In this document: piece by piece, positions 1 through 10,722 of the stretch
How positions within the stretch are numbered: the stretch's first letter is position 1
How the letters are laid out: each line of letters begins with the position of its first letter
Source of the DNA: Adiantum capillus-veneris
Taxonomy: Eukaryota; Streptophyta; Polypodiopsida; Polypodiales; Pteridaceae
Direction of reading: 5' to 3'
Length of the DNA: 64,000 bases
Assembly: GCA_014529385.2 (NCBI GenBank)
Contig: CM043954.1
Coordinates: forward strand, 8,187,806-8,251,805
Made by a program: the position numbers and the translations under genes
Notes under the pieces: model-generated
The model's input: only the letters and a program-made list of their open reading frames with translations
Database searches by the model: none
Told to the model about the DNA's origin: nothing

Positions 1-350
1 ATACATACCTTAGGATTATAAAGTAATTCTAGTAGCATTAGGATAAGGATTTAATTGTGCTAGGTGAGCATAGGTTATCAAAATTGAATTCTAAAAGCTG
101 TTGTAGAAAGAAGAGCTTTAGGACAACGACTTGATGTGCTAGATGCACACACCTGCTATATTTAGCAATTTTTGAAGCAGACACCTATTTTCATGGAAAT
201 TCAAGATGGGGTAGATTTAGACGAGACGGTCGCATCTATAAGCACCTCAAAACTTACTATACTTGGACAAAACTAAAAAAAAAGTAAAATTTTTAGTTTT
301 GAAAATCTTACATCACTATATTCATCATTAGTTCATCAGAGAAGGAAAAA
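1..350. other. Flank of layer 0 retroelement, no clear gene
   Basis: This stretch precedes the recognisable reverse transcriptase remnant at 351 and is probably the decayed gag-protease part of the same element. A short + strand reading contains ERRALGQRLDVL, but it is interrupted and I see no zinc knuckle or protease motif. No function is claimed. Confidence 0.4.
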
Positions 351-1444
351 TTGTCAAAATTAAAACTTTCTATTTATGAACCAAAATGGTATGATATTAA
401 TTCTTTACATGGGAATCCCCTCTCCAAGGGTGGAAGAGACCTTACAAGCAACCAAGAGACCTCTTTTCCAGGCTTGGAAGAGGTAGGTCCTCAAGAGAAC
501 CAAGGTGTGAAATATGAAGGAATGTTAGAAGGTATGATGTCTACAACACTTACAAACTATGAAAGAGAACAATTCAAATGTGTGATGAGGAAGTTTCCTA
601 GGCTTTTTTCTAAAAACTACACAGACGTGCATGGAGTAGATATTGTTCAATACAAGATCGAGTTAAAGCCAGAGACCACACCTAAGGCTCAAAAGCTACA
701 AAGGCTAGGAGTCATCAAGGAGAAAGCATTACTCAAGGAGGTAAGAAAGATTTTAACATCGGGTTTCATTTATCCACATTAGAGAATTCACAATGGGTCT
801 CCCCAATTGTGTTCACTCCTAAAAATAATGAAAAGTGGACGGTGTGTGTGGACTATAGGCCACTCAATGAGGCAACCAAGCGCGATCATTTCCCCTCCCA
901 TTTCAAGACGAGATACTAAATGAGGTAGCTGGTCATGAGAAGTACACTCTGTGTGATGGATACTTGGGCTACTTTAAAATAGGTATCTCTACTTTAAAAT
1001 AAGTATCACATTAGAGGATCAATTGAAAACAAACTTCATCACTCCTTGGGATTGTTATGATTTTTTAGAGTCATTCCATTTGGCTTGACAAATGCTCCTG
1101 CAAATTTCCAACACTTCATGAACATGATGTTTCAAGCATTTTTTTGCAAAGTCCATTAGGGTTTTTATTGATGACTTTTGCATTTATAGTTCAAAATCAT
1201 TGTACCTAAAGAGGGTAGAAGAAGGTTTTAGGAAATTGTACAACATGGGAGGTCAACTCAATCCTGACAAATGCCATATAGATGAGGATGTGGTGATCTT
1301 GCTTGGTCACAAATTCCCTTACAAAGACATCAAGGTGGATCCTTCAAAATCAAACGCTCTTATTGAGTTACCATCACCCAAGAGTCTTAAGGAGGTCATC
1401 TCACTCGGAGTTACTTCACCGCTTACAAAAAATGACACAACAAC
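351..1444 (+). pseudogene. Tat-like Ty3/gypsy reverse transcriptase remnant, 5' half (layer 0)
   Basis: Decayed reverse transcriptase of a Ty3/gypsy retrotransposon. Readable blocks in order are the pre-RT segment (VDIVQYKIELKPETTPKAQK, then LLKEVRKILTSGFIYPH, near 640-780), WTVCVDYRPLNEATKRDHFP (about 835-890), the palm block [15 protein letters not shown] (about 1078-1120), and QLNPDKCHIDEDVVILLGHK near 1255-1315. The segments lie in different frames with stops, so it is not functional. ATKRDHFP and QLNPDKCHI resemble the Tat/Athila side of plant gypsy elements rather than chromoviruses (recalled knowledge). The frame stops at 1444, exactly where the layer 1 LTR begins. It resumes at 60538 with RNase H, and joining the two sides across one copy of the 5-bp duplication keeps the reading open. 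Confidence 0.85.
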
Positions 1445-2181
1445 TGCCACAAAATATAATATCTAACCAACCCAAATGATTCTCATATTAAATTGATCAT
1501 TTAATGTGGGAGAATAAATGAGAATAACGGGTAGAATATAGACATGTGCTTATGGATCTGTCTCAACACGAGGCCAAGGTTAAAGGGTCCAAATGAGAGA
1601 TGGTCTATTAAAGAGCAATTATACCTAATGGAGCTTAAATACCTTAGGGTTAGCTTCATTAAAGACCTCCCAGAAGTTAGTGATAGAAGTACTTTGATCA
1701 TGGGCAAGCTAGGGCTAACTTTGAGGTGAGAATCCTCCCCAGGCATGAGGCGCTTGTCGGCTTGCTAAGTGTTTGTGGGAACGTTGCCTAAAGATTGAGG
1801 TTATTTTTATGCTTACAATTACTAAAGTTCTTGAAGTGTTCAATTCAAAGATAAACTCTCAAGAGGCATCAACATTTCCATGCTTGATTGACTAAGTTCT
1901 TGAACTATTCAGTTCAAACCAAATGACTTAAAAAGCATAGAAGACACATGCTTGATTGACTAAGTGCTTGAAGTATTCAATTCAAACCAAATGACTTAAG
2001 AAGCAGAGAAGACACATGTTCAATAAATTCTCCACATGTGGCCCTCATGATGTACTCGAATCCTACTGGATAGTCTTTAAAGAGGTCCAATGAGAATTTA
2101 GATGCATAAAAATAAATAATTAAGTTCTTTCTCTCAAAGAGGAAAAAGAGGACACATGTCCCAAATGATATAATTAAATAT

Positions 2182-2252
<71 letters not shown>

Positions 2253-2963
2253 TATACTCTCCCACACACACATTCTCTCATTGTGTGGAATGCAAAGTGA
2301 AAGAGCTCCATCTCCTTCTCCAAGCTTATTGAAATGTGGAGAGTCTACACCAACACTCTTGGCTATGGAAAGAAAATCCAACCAAGAGCCATGCTTCAAA
2401 TCTTAAGCTTGTCATCTTCTTCATCCTCATTGCTATGCTATTATGCTATGCTAAGCAAGAAGAGTGATGATAAGTGAGGAACTATTTCTTTCTCCTATGA
2501 ATGATTCTTTCTCCTCTTCCCTATCCTCATTCTCGCTAGCTCTCTTGACCTTCAAAGGTGTTTGAGGCCTTGGGATTGAGGCTTGGGATACTTAATTCTT
2601 TTTGCAAAGTTTATGGTATGCTTGTTATGCATGAATCTTTCTATCTTCAGTGCATCACCTAGTTCACAAGGAACACAAAGATTGTATTGTATCAAGTCTC
2701 TCTTGATGGGAGAATCTATAATACAAACGCCTTTTGGAGGGGGGACCGGATCCAAGTAAATCCGGTTCTCAACTATTGTCAAGTTCTTTTATACTCTCTC
2801 TCTAGCAAAAGTATTGTTCTTGCCAAGTTAATTAAGTAGTATGTTTATGTTGCTACCATCAATTAAGTTCACCCTCTATGTTCTCAAAGTAATCTCACAA
2901 AAATGCTCACTCAAAATCTCTTAATTTTTCTATTCTCAAAGTTCATAGGCCATTTCCATTACA
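1445..2963 (+). repeat. Left (5') LTR of layer 1
   Basis: About 1.52 kb, starting TGCC and ending TTACA, collinear with the split right LTR at 26185-26897 and 59699-60537. It contains a 65-bp (GA)n microsatellite at 2185-2249. Near 2146-2165 it keeps the uninterrupted sequence into which the 32.8-kb DNA transposon inserted in the sister LTR. The segment 2260-2790 is shared with the layer 2 LTR on the opposite strand, showing that layers 1 and 2 are related families. Confidence 0.88.
2185..2249. repeat. (GA)n microsatellite in layer 1 left LTR
   Basis: Uninterrupted GA dinucleotides over about 65 bp. The same place in the right LTR (59732-59779) holds an (AC)n tract instead, so the microsatellite changed type after insertion. 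Reading frames through it (serine/leucine or arginine/glutamate runs) are not genes. Confidence 0.95.
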
Positions 2964-2964
2964 T

Positions 2965-2976
2965 TGATATCAAACC
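2965..2976 (+). promoter_or_regulatory. Degenerate primer-binding site of layer 1
   Basis: TGATATCAAACC begins one base after the LTR end. It aligns with the usual plant initiator Met-tRNA site TGGTATCAGAGC with three changes. The downstream leader shares GTTTCTCTTTTCTTGCTCAA with the leader of layer 2 on the other strand. Confidence 0.7.
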
Positions 2977-3377
2977 ATTTGGTTTCTCTTTTCTTGCTCA
3001 AGAAGAGAGGTCCTTAAGTAGCCTATTAATGGTTGATTTTGTTAATTATATTAGAGTAAGTGGGATTGGGATCTATTATTGGTTCTGTTGAGCCCACTAT
3101 GTGGGATATAGTGCATACCTCGGGAGATTTGGTCTCAATAATGAGGTCTTTTTAGACTTGCCTATGGCTTTACCATTATTGAGCCATAAGAAGTTCAAAA
3201 GGAGTTATCCCTTGGCAATTCTGCTATGTTAGACCCACCCTACTAATCTCTATAATTAACCAATTCGAGACGTGGTTGTAGATACTTAAGTGCTTATTTT
3301 CAAAGGCTAAGATGAGTAGCAACTAAGGTTTTAAATTGCCAAAGAATACACTAAGTAAACACATAAGTATAATTAGC
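2977..3377 (+). other. Untranslated leader of layer 1
   Basis: About 400 bp between primer site and gag, homologous to the layer 2 leader (23568-23970, opposite strand). It shares the motif TTATTGAGCCATAAG-like blocks only loosely. No gene seen. Confidence 0.6.
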
Positions 3378-4674
3378 ATGACTGACAATAACCAAGAGAG
3401 TAGAATGAACATTGATAACTTTGATTTTGTAGATGAAGCTGCTAATGATAATGCCCCCATGTTTATCAACTATCTTGTTATTAGTTTGCAACAAGCTATG
3501 CGCAACCCTACTTTGCAAGTGAAGTGACTCTAACAACTTCGTGCGTATGGGATTTCCCTTCCTCTCCAAGCTGGGAGAGAGCTTAGGAGGCCTCTTGATG
3601 AGACCCCCAAAAGAAGACTCTCTCCCATACAAGAGGAGGAATCTAAAGAGTAGGAAAGCAATGAATCCCTAAGTTCCTTTGAACATGTGTATCCACGAAG
3701 ATGGAAGTCTAGACGATTGCCAACTCCTCTCAATACATAGTCCTTCTACTCTTCACTCCAAAACGGAAGAGAGGAAGCAAACAAAGAAAAGGTCAAGAAA
3801 GAGGTCACCCCTTTCTTCTTCACCTTCCTCCTCTCCCAATGAAAGCTATGGCTACTCTTCTAGAGAATACAAGAGGGGAGGACATTGCAAATCATACCCT
3901 GCATGGCAAAGATCCTAAAATCTCAATAAGTTCAAAGAGGGAGGAAAGAGTATCTCTTTTCTCACCTATGAGGGCACCTTTGGTACCGCCGACAAAGTAT
4001 TGGCCTTCATCCAACAATTTGATGCAGCCTTTGGAGATGAGGGCTTCACATAGTCCTCCAAGCTACACCATGTAGCTATGCACTTCCAAAAATCAGCTCG
4101 TCAATGGTGGGCTAGACTTCATGGCAATGGTGAAGCCCCGACATGGAAAACTCTATAAGTTTCCATCATGAAGCAATTCGTTGCAAGCGATGCAAAGGAC
4201 AAAGGACTTATAGAATGCACAATTTGAAGCTTCTCTCACATGAGTCTATTCACAAATATGTGGAAAAGTTTTGGAATTTACATCTCAAGGATACTTTCTT
4301 CCAAAAGATAGACTTCGCCAAGAAAAAGCAGCAATTTTGTGCGGGATTACATAAAGAAATGGCCGAGTATGCAACTCCCAACGGCCTGGTTCTATCACCG
4401 AAGTAATCCACCACACCATGGTTGCTTTCTGAATTGATTTTCAACAAGGAATGTCAAACCCATGGAAAACGAAGACAAAAATGATGCAAATGGGGAAACC
4501 AAAGCCCAAAATTCTTCCCAAGGTACTTCCTACAACAACAATAGGTCCAAGGTGAAGGGATTTTACTAAGGTAAAAACAAAATCTCTCATGAAGAGCTTG
4601 AAGCTTTTTGCAAGGACCATAAGTGTTTTAGGTGTGGGGAGCAAGGACATGGCTATCATTCTTGCCCCAAGAAA
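3378..4674 (+). pseudogene. gag remnant of layer 1
   Basis: Broken copy of the gag gene whose better copy is at 21699-23567. It starts MTDNNQESRMNIDNFDF, parallel to MDDNSKESEINVDNFDF in layer 2, and stops after 49 codons. Later pieces in shifting frames include the capsid-like stretch LAFIQQFDAAFGDEGF (about 4000-4050) and AMHFQKSARQWWARLH. The zinc knuckle CFRCGEQGHGYHSC (about 4624-4665, CX2CX4HX4C) is intact as a motif. Gag would form the virus-like particle and bind RNA; this copy cannot, because of several stops and frameshifts. Confidence 0.85.
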
Positions 4675-4734
4675 AATGCTCGCCTAGGGCTTCCACCGTC
4701 AAAGCTCCAAAAGAGGATGCTCATTGCAAAGGAT

Positions 4735-5204
4735 CATCACTCTCCTATGCTTGAGGAAAGGTAAAGGAGCATGATGCCTTCATCTTGTTTGACATGTTGG
4801 GCATTCAAGCTTTTGAGATGGGATATATTGTAATGGCTGACATAGCTTTCAAGGGACAACAAGCCTTCGTTACTCCCTTGATTGGGAAGTTGAGGCTTCA
4901 TGTCCAAATCTATGTCAACAAAGAAGATTTTTTTCATCTCTCCTCTCCAACATGAGGATGTTATCCTAGGGGCGCCATGGTTTGATCGCATGGCTGCCAA
5001 CATGAAGTTCCCTAAAAAGAGAATCTTCACTTTTAGGGGGAAGAACATGTATATAGATGCTAATGAGTCTGGTCGTACTATACCGCTTGTAAATTCACCA
5101 GCTTTTGATAAGTCAATGAAAAGCTCAATTTTTGCGTACATGATTTTTGTCAAAGAATCCACTAATGAAGCTAATGATTTATCTAATGAAAATGGTAGGA
5201 ATTA
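4735..5204 (+). pseudogene. Protease remnant of layer 1, active site deleted
   Basis: Aspartic protease region and linker to RT. The segment after DAFILFD jumps straight to MLGIQAFEMG. Compared with layer 2 (DAFMLFDPSSTHNFIS, then ...KLGIQSCEMG), about 15 codons are missing, including the catalytic loop and the THNFIS stretch. The downstream blocks KEDFF, HEDVILGAPWFDRMAAN and NMYIDANESGRTIP are preserved. The arginine in PWFDRM corresponds to a TGA stop at 21699 in layer 2. Confidence 0.8.
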
Positions 5205-7050
5205 AGAAGAGTTAGACTTTTCTACATTTATAAATGGATTTCAATATGTTTTCATTGATGATATCCCTATGGACTTACCTCCAAAACGAGGGGATGATGA
5301 CCATCAAATTGAGCTCCTAATAGGAAGCTCGCCACCTTCTAAAGCAAGTACAAGAATTGGCAGACAAAGGGATGGTGAGGCCTAGCTCCTCTCCCTTTTG
5401 TTCTCCAGTCCTTTTAGTGCAAAAGAAATATGATACATACCATATATGTGTGGATTATCGAGCACTAAACCATATCACTATCAAAAACAAATTTCTCGTG
5501 CCTTAGGTAGAAGATCTGTTTGATAAGCTACAAGGATCAGCTACCTACTTTAGTAGGATTGACCTTAAAAGTGGCTATCACCAAATAAAGATGGTGGATG
5601 AAAATATCCTAAAGATCGCATTTTGTACAATGTTTGGTCTTTATGAATATCTAGTCATGCCTTTTGGCTTGACCAATGCACCAGCCACATTCAATTTTTT
5701 GATGGAGAAAATATTGAGACCCTTCAAAAATTTCACTGGAATGTTCTTTGATGATATCATCATCTAATTCAAGTCCTTGGAGGAACACAAGCAACATCTC
5801 TAAGTGATTTTTCAAGCATTGAGGGAGAAGAAGCTTTTTCTCAACCAAAATAAAAGTGAATTTTTCCTTCAAGAGATTCAATACTTAGGTCATATTATTT
5901 CTCAAGATGGTATCCGTATGGATCCATTGAAGTTAGAGGTAATAAAAGCAAGGACTAATCCAAGTAATCTACATGACCTAAGAAGCTTTACTGAAACAAA
6001 TTTCTCGTGCCTTAGGTAGAAGATCTGTTTGATAAGCTACAAGGATCTACCTACTTTAGTAGGATTGACCTTAAAAGTGGCTATCACCAAATAAAGATGG
6101 TGGATGAAAATATCCTAAAGATCGTATTTTGTACAACGTTTGGTCTTTATGAATATCTAGTCATGCCTTTTGGCTTGACCAATGCACCAGCAACATTCAA
6201 TTGTTTGATGGAGAAAATATTGAGACCCTTCAAAAATTTCACTGGAAAGTTCTTTGATGATATCATCATCTAATTCAAGTCCTTGGAGGAACACAAGCAA
6301 CATCTCTAAGTGATTTTTCAAGCATTGAGGGAGAAGAAGCTTTTTCTCAACCAAAATAAAAGTGAATTTTTCCTTCAAGAGATTCAATACTGAGGTCATA
6401 GTATTTCTCAAGATGGTATCCGTATGGATCCATTGAAGTTAGAGGTAATAAAAGCAAGGACTAATCCAAGTAATCTACATGACCTAAGAAGCTTTACTGA
6501 AACAAATTTCTCGTGCCTTAGGTAGAAGATCTGTTTGATAAGCTACAAGGATCTACCTACTTTAGTAGGATTGACCTTAAAAGTGGCTATCACCAAATAA
6601 AGATGGTGGATGAAAATATCCTAAAGATCGTATTTTGTACAACGTTTGGTCTTTATGAATATCTAGTCATGCCTTTTGGCTTGACCAATGCACCAGCAAC
6701 ATTCAATTGTTTGATGGAGAAAATATTGAGACCCTTCAAAAATTTCACTGGAATGTTCTTTGATGATATCATCATCTAATTCAAGTCCTTGGAGGAACAC
6801 AAGCAACATCTCTAAGTGATTTTTCAAGCATTGAGGGAGAAGAAGCTTTTTCTCAACCAAAATAAAAGTGAATTTTTCCTTCAAGAGATTCAATACTTAG
6901 GTCATATTATTTCTCAAGATGGTATCCGTATGGATCCATTGAAGTTAGAGGTAATAAAAGCAAGGACTAATCCACGTAATCTACATGACCTAAGAAGCTT
7001 TATTGATAAGTGTGCATACTATAGACGCTTCATAGAAATTTTTCTCAAAT
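5205..7050 (+). pseudogene. Reverse transcriptase remnant of layer 1 with internal triplication
   Basis: Chromovirus-type RT. Readable motifs include VCVDYRALNHITIKN-like text near 5440-5490, [16 protein letters not shown] (about 5550-5595), [13 protein letters not shown] (about 5657-5695) and the catalytic block FFDDIII (about 5750-5767). LGHIISQDGIRMDPLKLEV (about 5886-5940) follows. A 506-509 bp part is present three times in tandem, so the catalytic block also occurs near 6250 and 6760. A stop follows each catalytic block (TAA in ATCATCTAATTC). A short deletion near 5345 removes most of the junction with the protease linker. Confidence 0.85.
5485..7005 (+). repeat. Tandem triplication of an RT segment
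   Basis: Three head-to-tail copies: 5485-5993, 5994-6499 and 6500-7005, each starting AAACAAATTTCTCGTGCC. Copies 2 and 3 share a 3-bp loss (GGATCTACC against GGATCAGCTACC) and differ from each other at only a few bases. All three carry the same TAA after the catalytic block, so the element was already dead when the segment expanded. Confidence 0.93.
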
Positions 7051-8775
7051 AGCAGGACCATTACATGACTTAACAAAGAAGAACGTTAAGTATTCGTGGA
7101 CTGCTAAGGATAAAAATGATGTTGACAAGCTCAAAGAGAATCTTACCTCACAACGAGTCCTCATCCTTCCGGGTCTCTCAGAGCCATTTGAGGTCCAACG
7201 TGATGCTTGTGGTGTGATTGCCTTGGAGCAATCTTGCTTCAAGAAGGGCATGCCATAGCATATGAAAGCCGAAGGCTCAATAAGGATGAATAGTTCTTGG
7301 GCATTTATGAGAAAGAGCTTTTAGCTGTTCTACATGTCCTAGACACATGGAAGCACTATTTATTGGGGACTCCATTCATTTTACGAACAGACCACCAAAG
7401 TCTCAAGTAATTCATGATGCAAACCAATCTTTCCAACAAACAAATGAGGTGGGCAAACTTTCTTTTGCAATTTTATTTTCATATTGCTCACATTTTTGGT
7501 AAGCACAATCAGGTGGCCGATGCACTTTCACAACGATCGAAAGTCAATGCGTTGTCTATAGAAACTCACAATGATCTATATTCTATGATAGATGAGTATG
7601 CTACTAACCCTGACTTTAAAGATGTAATGTCAACCCTTGCTTTAGGGAAGAAAGAGGAACCATTTACCTTGCAGGATGGTTATCTTCTCCATGGCAATAG
7701 GCTATGTGTTACCGAGTCCCTTCGTGAGAAAGTCATGTATGAATCCCATGCTCCTCCCTATGCAGGGCATAGAGGCATTCAACCTACTCTTAGAGGAGTA
7801 GAGACGTACTTCTGTTGGCCTACCGAGAAAGTGGACATACAAGAGTATGTTTCAAAATGTGTGGTATGCCAAAAGAGTAAGTATGATAGAGGGAAGGAAC
7901 CTGGATTAGTCCAACCATTGCCAATCCCTAATTCACCATGGGAGAGTATATACATGGATTTTATCTTTGGATTACCCAAGTCTATCCATGGGAATATGGG
8001 AATATGGGAATATGGACAATAGTCAATAGGTCTAGCAAGCAAGCACACTTTATTCCTGTCAAAAATATTATTAAGGCACACCAAATGGCAACCATCTTCA
8101 TATCTTAGATTTTCAAACACCATGGACTACCAACATCCATCGTGTCAGATAGAGATCCTAGAATGACCAATAATTTTGGGAAAGGTCTCTTGAAAATCTA
8201 GGTACAAGATTGAATTTCTCTTTAGCCTACCACCCACAAATGGATGGCCAGAGTGAGATAACCAATCTTATGATACTCGAGCTACTAAAGACTTATGTTA
8301 TAGAAGTAGATCAATGATCACAATGACAGAAGTACTTACCCCTTGTAGAGTATGCATACAGTAATACTATCCATTCTACTACAAGAAAAGCACCTTTTGA
8401 GATCATAGAGGGAAGACCTAAAAGTCCCTTGCTACTTAAAGTACATGGAAAGATCTTTCGCGCTGATGAGTATAGCCGTGACCTACAAGAATCTTTTCAA
8501 AAGATTAAGGAGGCTATATCCATCTCTCAACAAAGGCAAAAAGTTGCTGCTGACAACCACAAAAGGGCCTTAACATTCAAAGAAAATGATTGGGTCTTGC
8601 TTAAATTTACCAAGGATCGACTGAGGCACACGACGGGAAAAAATCCTACGGGCCATCAAAAGTATTATGCTAAATTAGCAAAAAGATACTATGGTCCTTT
8701 TCAAATCTTAAAGACAATCAATGACATGGCTTAACAACTCAAGTTGCCCAACCATTGGCTCATACACAATGCTTT
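7051..8775 (+). pseudogene. RNase H and integrase remnant of layer 1
   Basis: RNase H debris (7060-7480) is followed by a long open piece, 7414-8022. That piece has the end of RNase H (HIFGKHNQVADALSQR) and the integrase zinc-binding region with ordered HHCC residues in YESHAPPYAGHRGI and YVSKCVVCQKSK. The core start SPWESIYMDFIFGLPKS carries the first catalytic Asp. After 8022 the core breaks up through frameshifts and stops. A final open block at 8429-8734 carries the integrase C-terminal (GPY/F-like) region [10 protein letters not shown]. Translation runs into the layer 2 insertion at 8776-8780 (TCATG) and resumes at 25574. Confidence 0.88.
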
Positions 8776-8780
8776 TCATG

Positions 8781-10366
8781 TGTAACATTTAATGGCCTAA
8801 TAACTTATGTGTAGCAGAAATTAGCATGAACATAGTGGGCATTTCATTAGAATAGATTCCTAATGAGAATTACAAGAGTGCTTGGGTGGAGAGAGCAACA
8901 AAAAGCATAACACCTAGTTAGATAGCATCGACAATACTTTCAAAAGAGAGAGTAGTTAAGCTATTGACAACAGTTGAGGCCCGGATTTTCATGGAGCCGG
9001 TCCCCCCTCCAAAAGGCTTTGTATTATGGTTTCTCCCATCAAGAGAGACATTGTACAATACAATTCTTTGTGTTCCTTCAAGACTAGCTAGTGCAATGAA
9101 GATGGAAACTTCATGCACTAAGCAAAACACTTAACAAACACAACTTGAATTATCCCCGTTCTCAGACCCAAGACCTCACACACCTTCGAAGATGGTGAGA
9201 GCTAGCAGGGTATGAGAGTAGATTGAGAGGAAGAAGGAGTATCTTACGAGAAAGATGTACATCTCCTCACATAATCACTCATATTATCATAGCTTAGCTT
9301 AGTAATTAGCTTGGTAAAGGAGATGAGCATGCATTGAAGCTTGGCTCTTGGTTGGATTTGCATCCACATGCCAAGAGAGTGTTGATGTAGGCTTCTATCT
9401 CACAAGCTTGGAGTAGGTGATGAGTTCTCCATTAAATCTTGGGAAGAGATAGTCTTCTCTTTCTTCACACATGAGCTTGTGTGAGTGTGTGTGTGATAAT
9501 GCCTTGCAAAAATCAGCCCCCTCTCTCTCTTGGGCGAGCCCTCTTGCGAATTGCTCTTGTAGAAGCCTCATTGGCCCTCCCCAAGTCAAGCCAATTACAA
9601 TTAAGCAGCATAAGTGATAGCCTTCTGACATGTGTCCCCCTTTCCCCTTTTGTGAGAGCTTTAGGTAATTAAATAATTAAACTAAACTCTCATTGGACCC
9701 CTTTGCCTCCTGGCCAATAGGAATCAGGCAAGCCATGGGGCTCCTGAATGCTCATTGGACCCCTTGGGAGACTGCCCAATAGTCTTCTAGGAGACTTAAT
9801 TCTCATTGGTTTCTTTTATTAAATGTTTTTAAATTAATTAAACTAGATTTACTCTAGCTTAATTCTCATTGGTCCACTTCAAGGGTCATCCAATAGAAAT
9901 TGGGCACACCTTGTGGGCATCTGGCCTAGGGAGTTGACATGTGTCCCTCATTCCCTTTGTGTAAAGGGAGCCTGTGTGTGTGTGTGTGGCTTTCTCTCTC
10001 ATCCCCTACCTTTAGGGCTCGCCTCCTCCCATGTAGGGATGTGCAAAGACTTTTAGGGCACACACAAAGCATCTAATTTTCCCTAGGGTTGACCTTTGGA
10101 CACAACCTTTGAATTTTGTAACCTTAGCATTTTGGAAGTCTTAATGGGCTGAACCTTAGGGTCTTTTTAGCCCATTGTTGCACATGGCTCTTTTGCAGAT
10201 GGCCCCCCCTTTGGATCCCTATTTTCCCTCCTTTGGATCCCTACTGTGGCCGGTCTGCTAGCTTAACCAATATTCTAGCTTTTTCTCCCCTGGCCTTCCC
10301 CACATTAAATGATCAGTTTAATATGAGAAAATCATTTAGGAGAATTAGATATTGATTATTATGACA
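8781..10366 (-). repeat. 3' LTR of layer 2
   Basis: 1586 bp, read on the - strand from TGTCATAATAATC to ATGTTACA. It is collinear with 23985-25568 apart from about 30 substitutions and small (TG)n differences. Sections with short repeated clauses (CTCATTGG...) at 9690-9880 are part of the LTR. No gene is supported inside it. Confidence 0.95.
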
Positions 10367-10380
10367 TTACCTCTCTCTTG
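10367..10380 (-). promoter_or_regulatory. Polypurine tract of layer 2
   Basis: CAAGAGAGAGGTAA on the - strand directly abuts the 3' LTR. The identical 14-mer precedes the layer 1 right LTR at 26171-26184, which supports both boundaries. Confidence 0.9.
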
Positions 10381-10722
10381 AAATCATAGTCGTCCTCGAC
10401 TATGGTGTAGAGAAGATAAAGCATGTTCATGAGTCCTTTTCTTAGCGGGTAGAGGATCCCTATGTTACCCTACGACATCATTCCATAATGGATGACTAGT
10501 CCATTTGGCGCTTGAGAGCCTGAGGCTGCCGCAAGCATGTCTGCACATTAGTCCTATCAGTCTTCCATAGTAGAGTGACAAGCTCTACTTGGTGTTTGGG
10601 AGACGTCGTCTCCGCAAACTTGATCTAAGCATGCATACTACTTCATTTTTGTGCACAAATAAAGAAAAAGACAGTCTTATAAGACAAAAATTTTGTTCAT
10701 TTTTAACATTTTGTACATTTTC
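10381..10722 (-). other. Region between pol and 3' LTR of layer 2
   Basis: Non-coding 3' part, homologous to 25801-26170 of layer 1 on the other strand. No gene seen. Confidence 0.6.

Noticed and set aside
2181-2399. Frames ending in long Ser-Leu runs (also 14265-14483, 61794-62055)
   Set aside because: Direct translation of dinucleotide microsatellites.
5651-6893. Repeated - strand 76-84-codon frames with MNLLKEKFTF (5651, 6157, 6663)
   Set aside because: Antisense of the triplicated RT segment.
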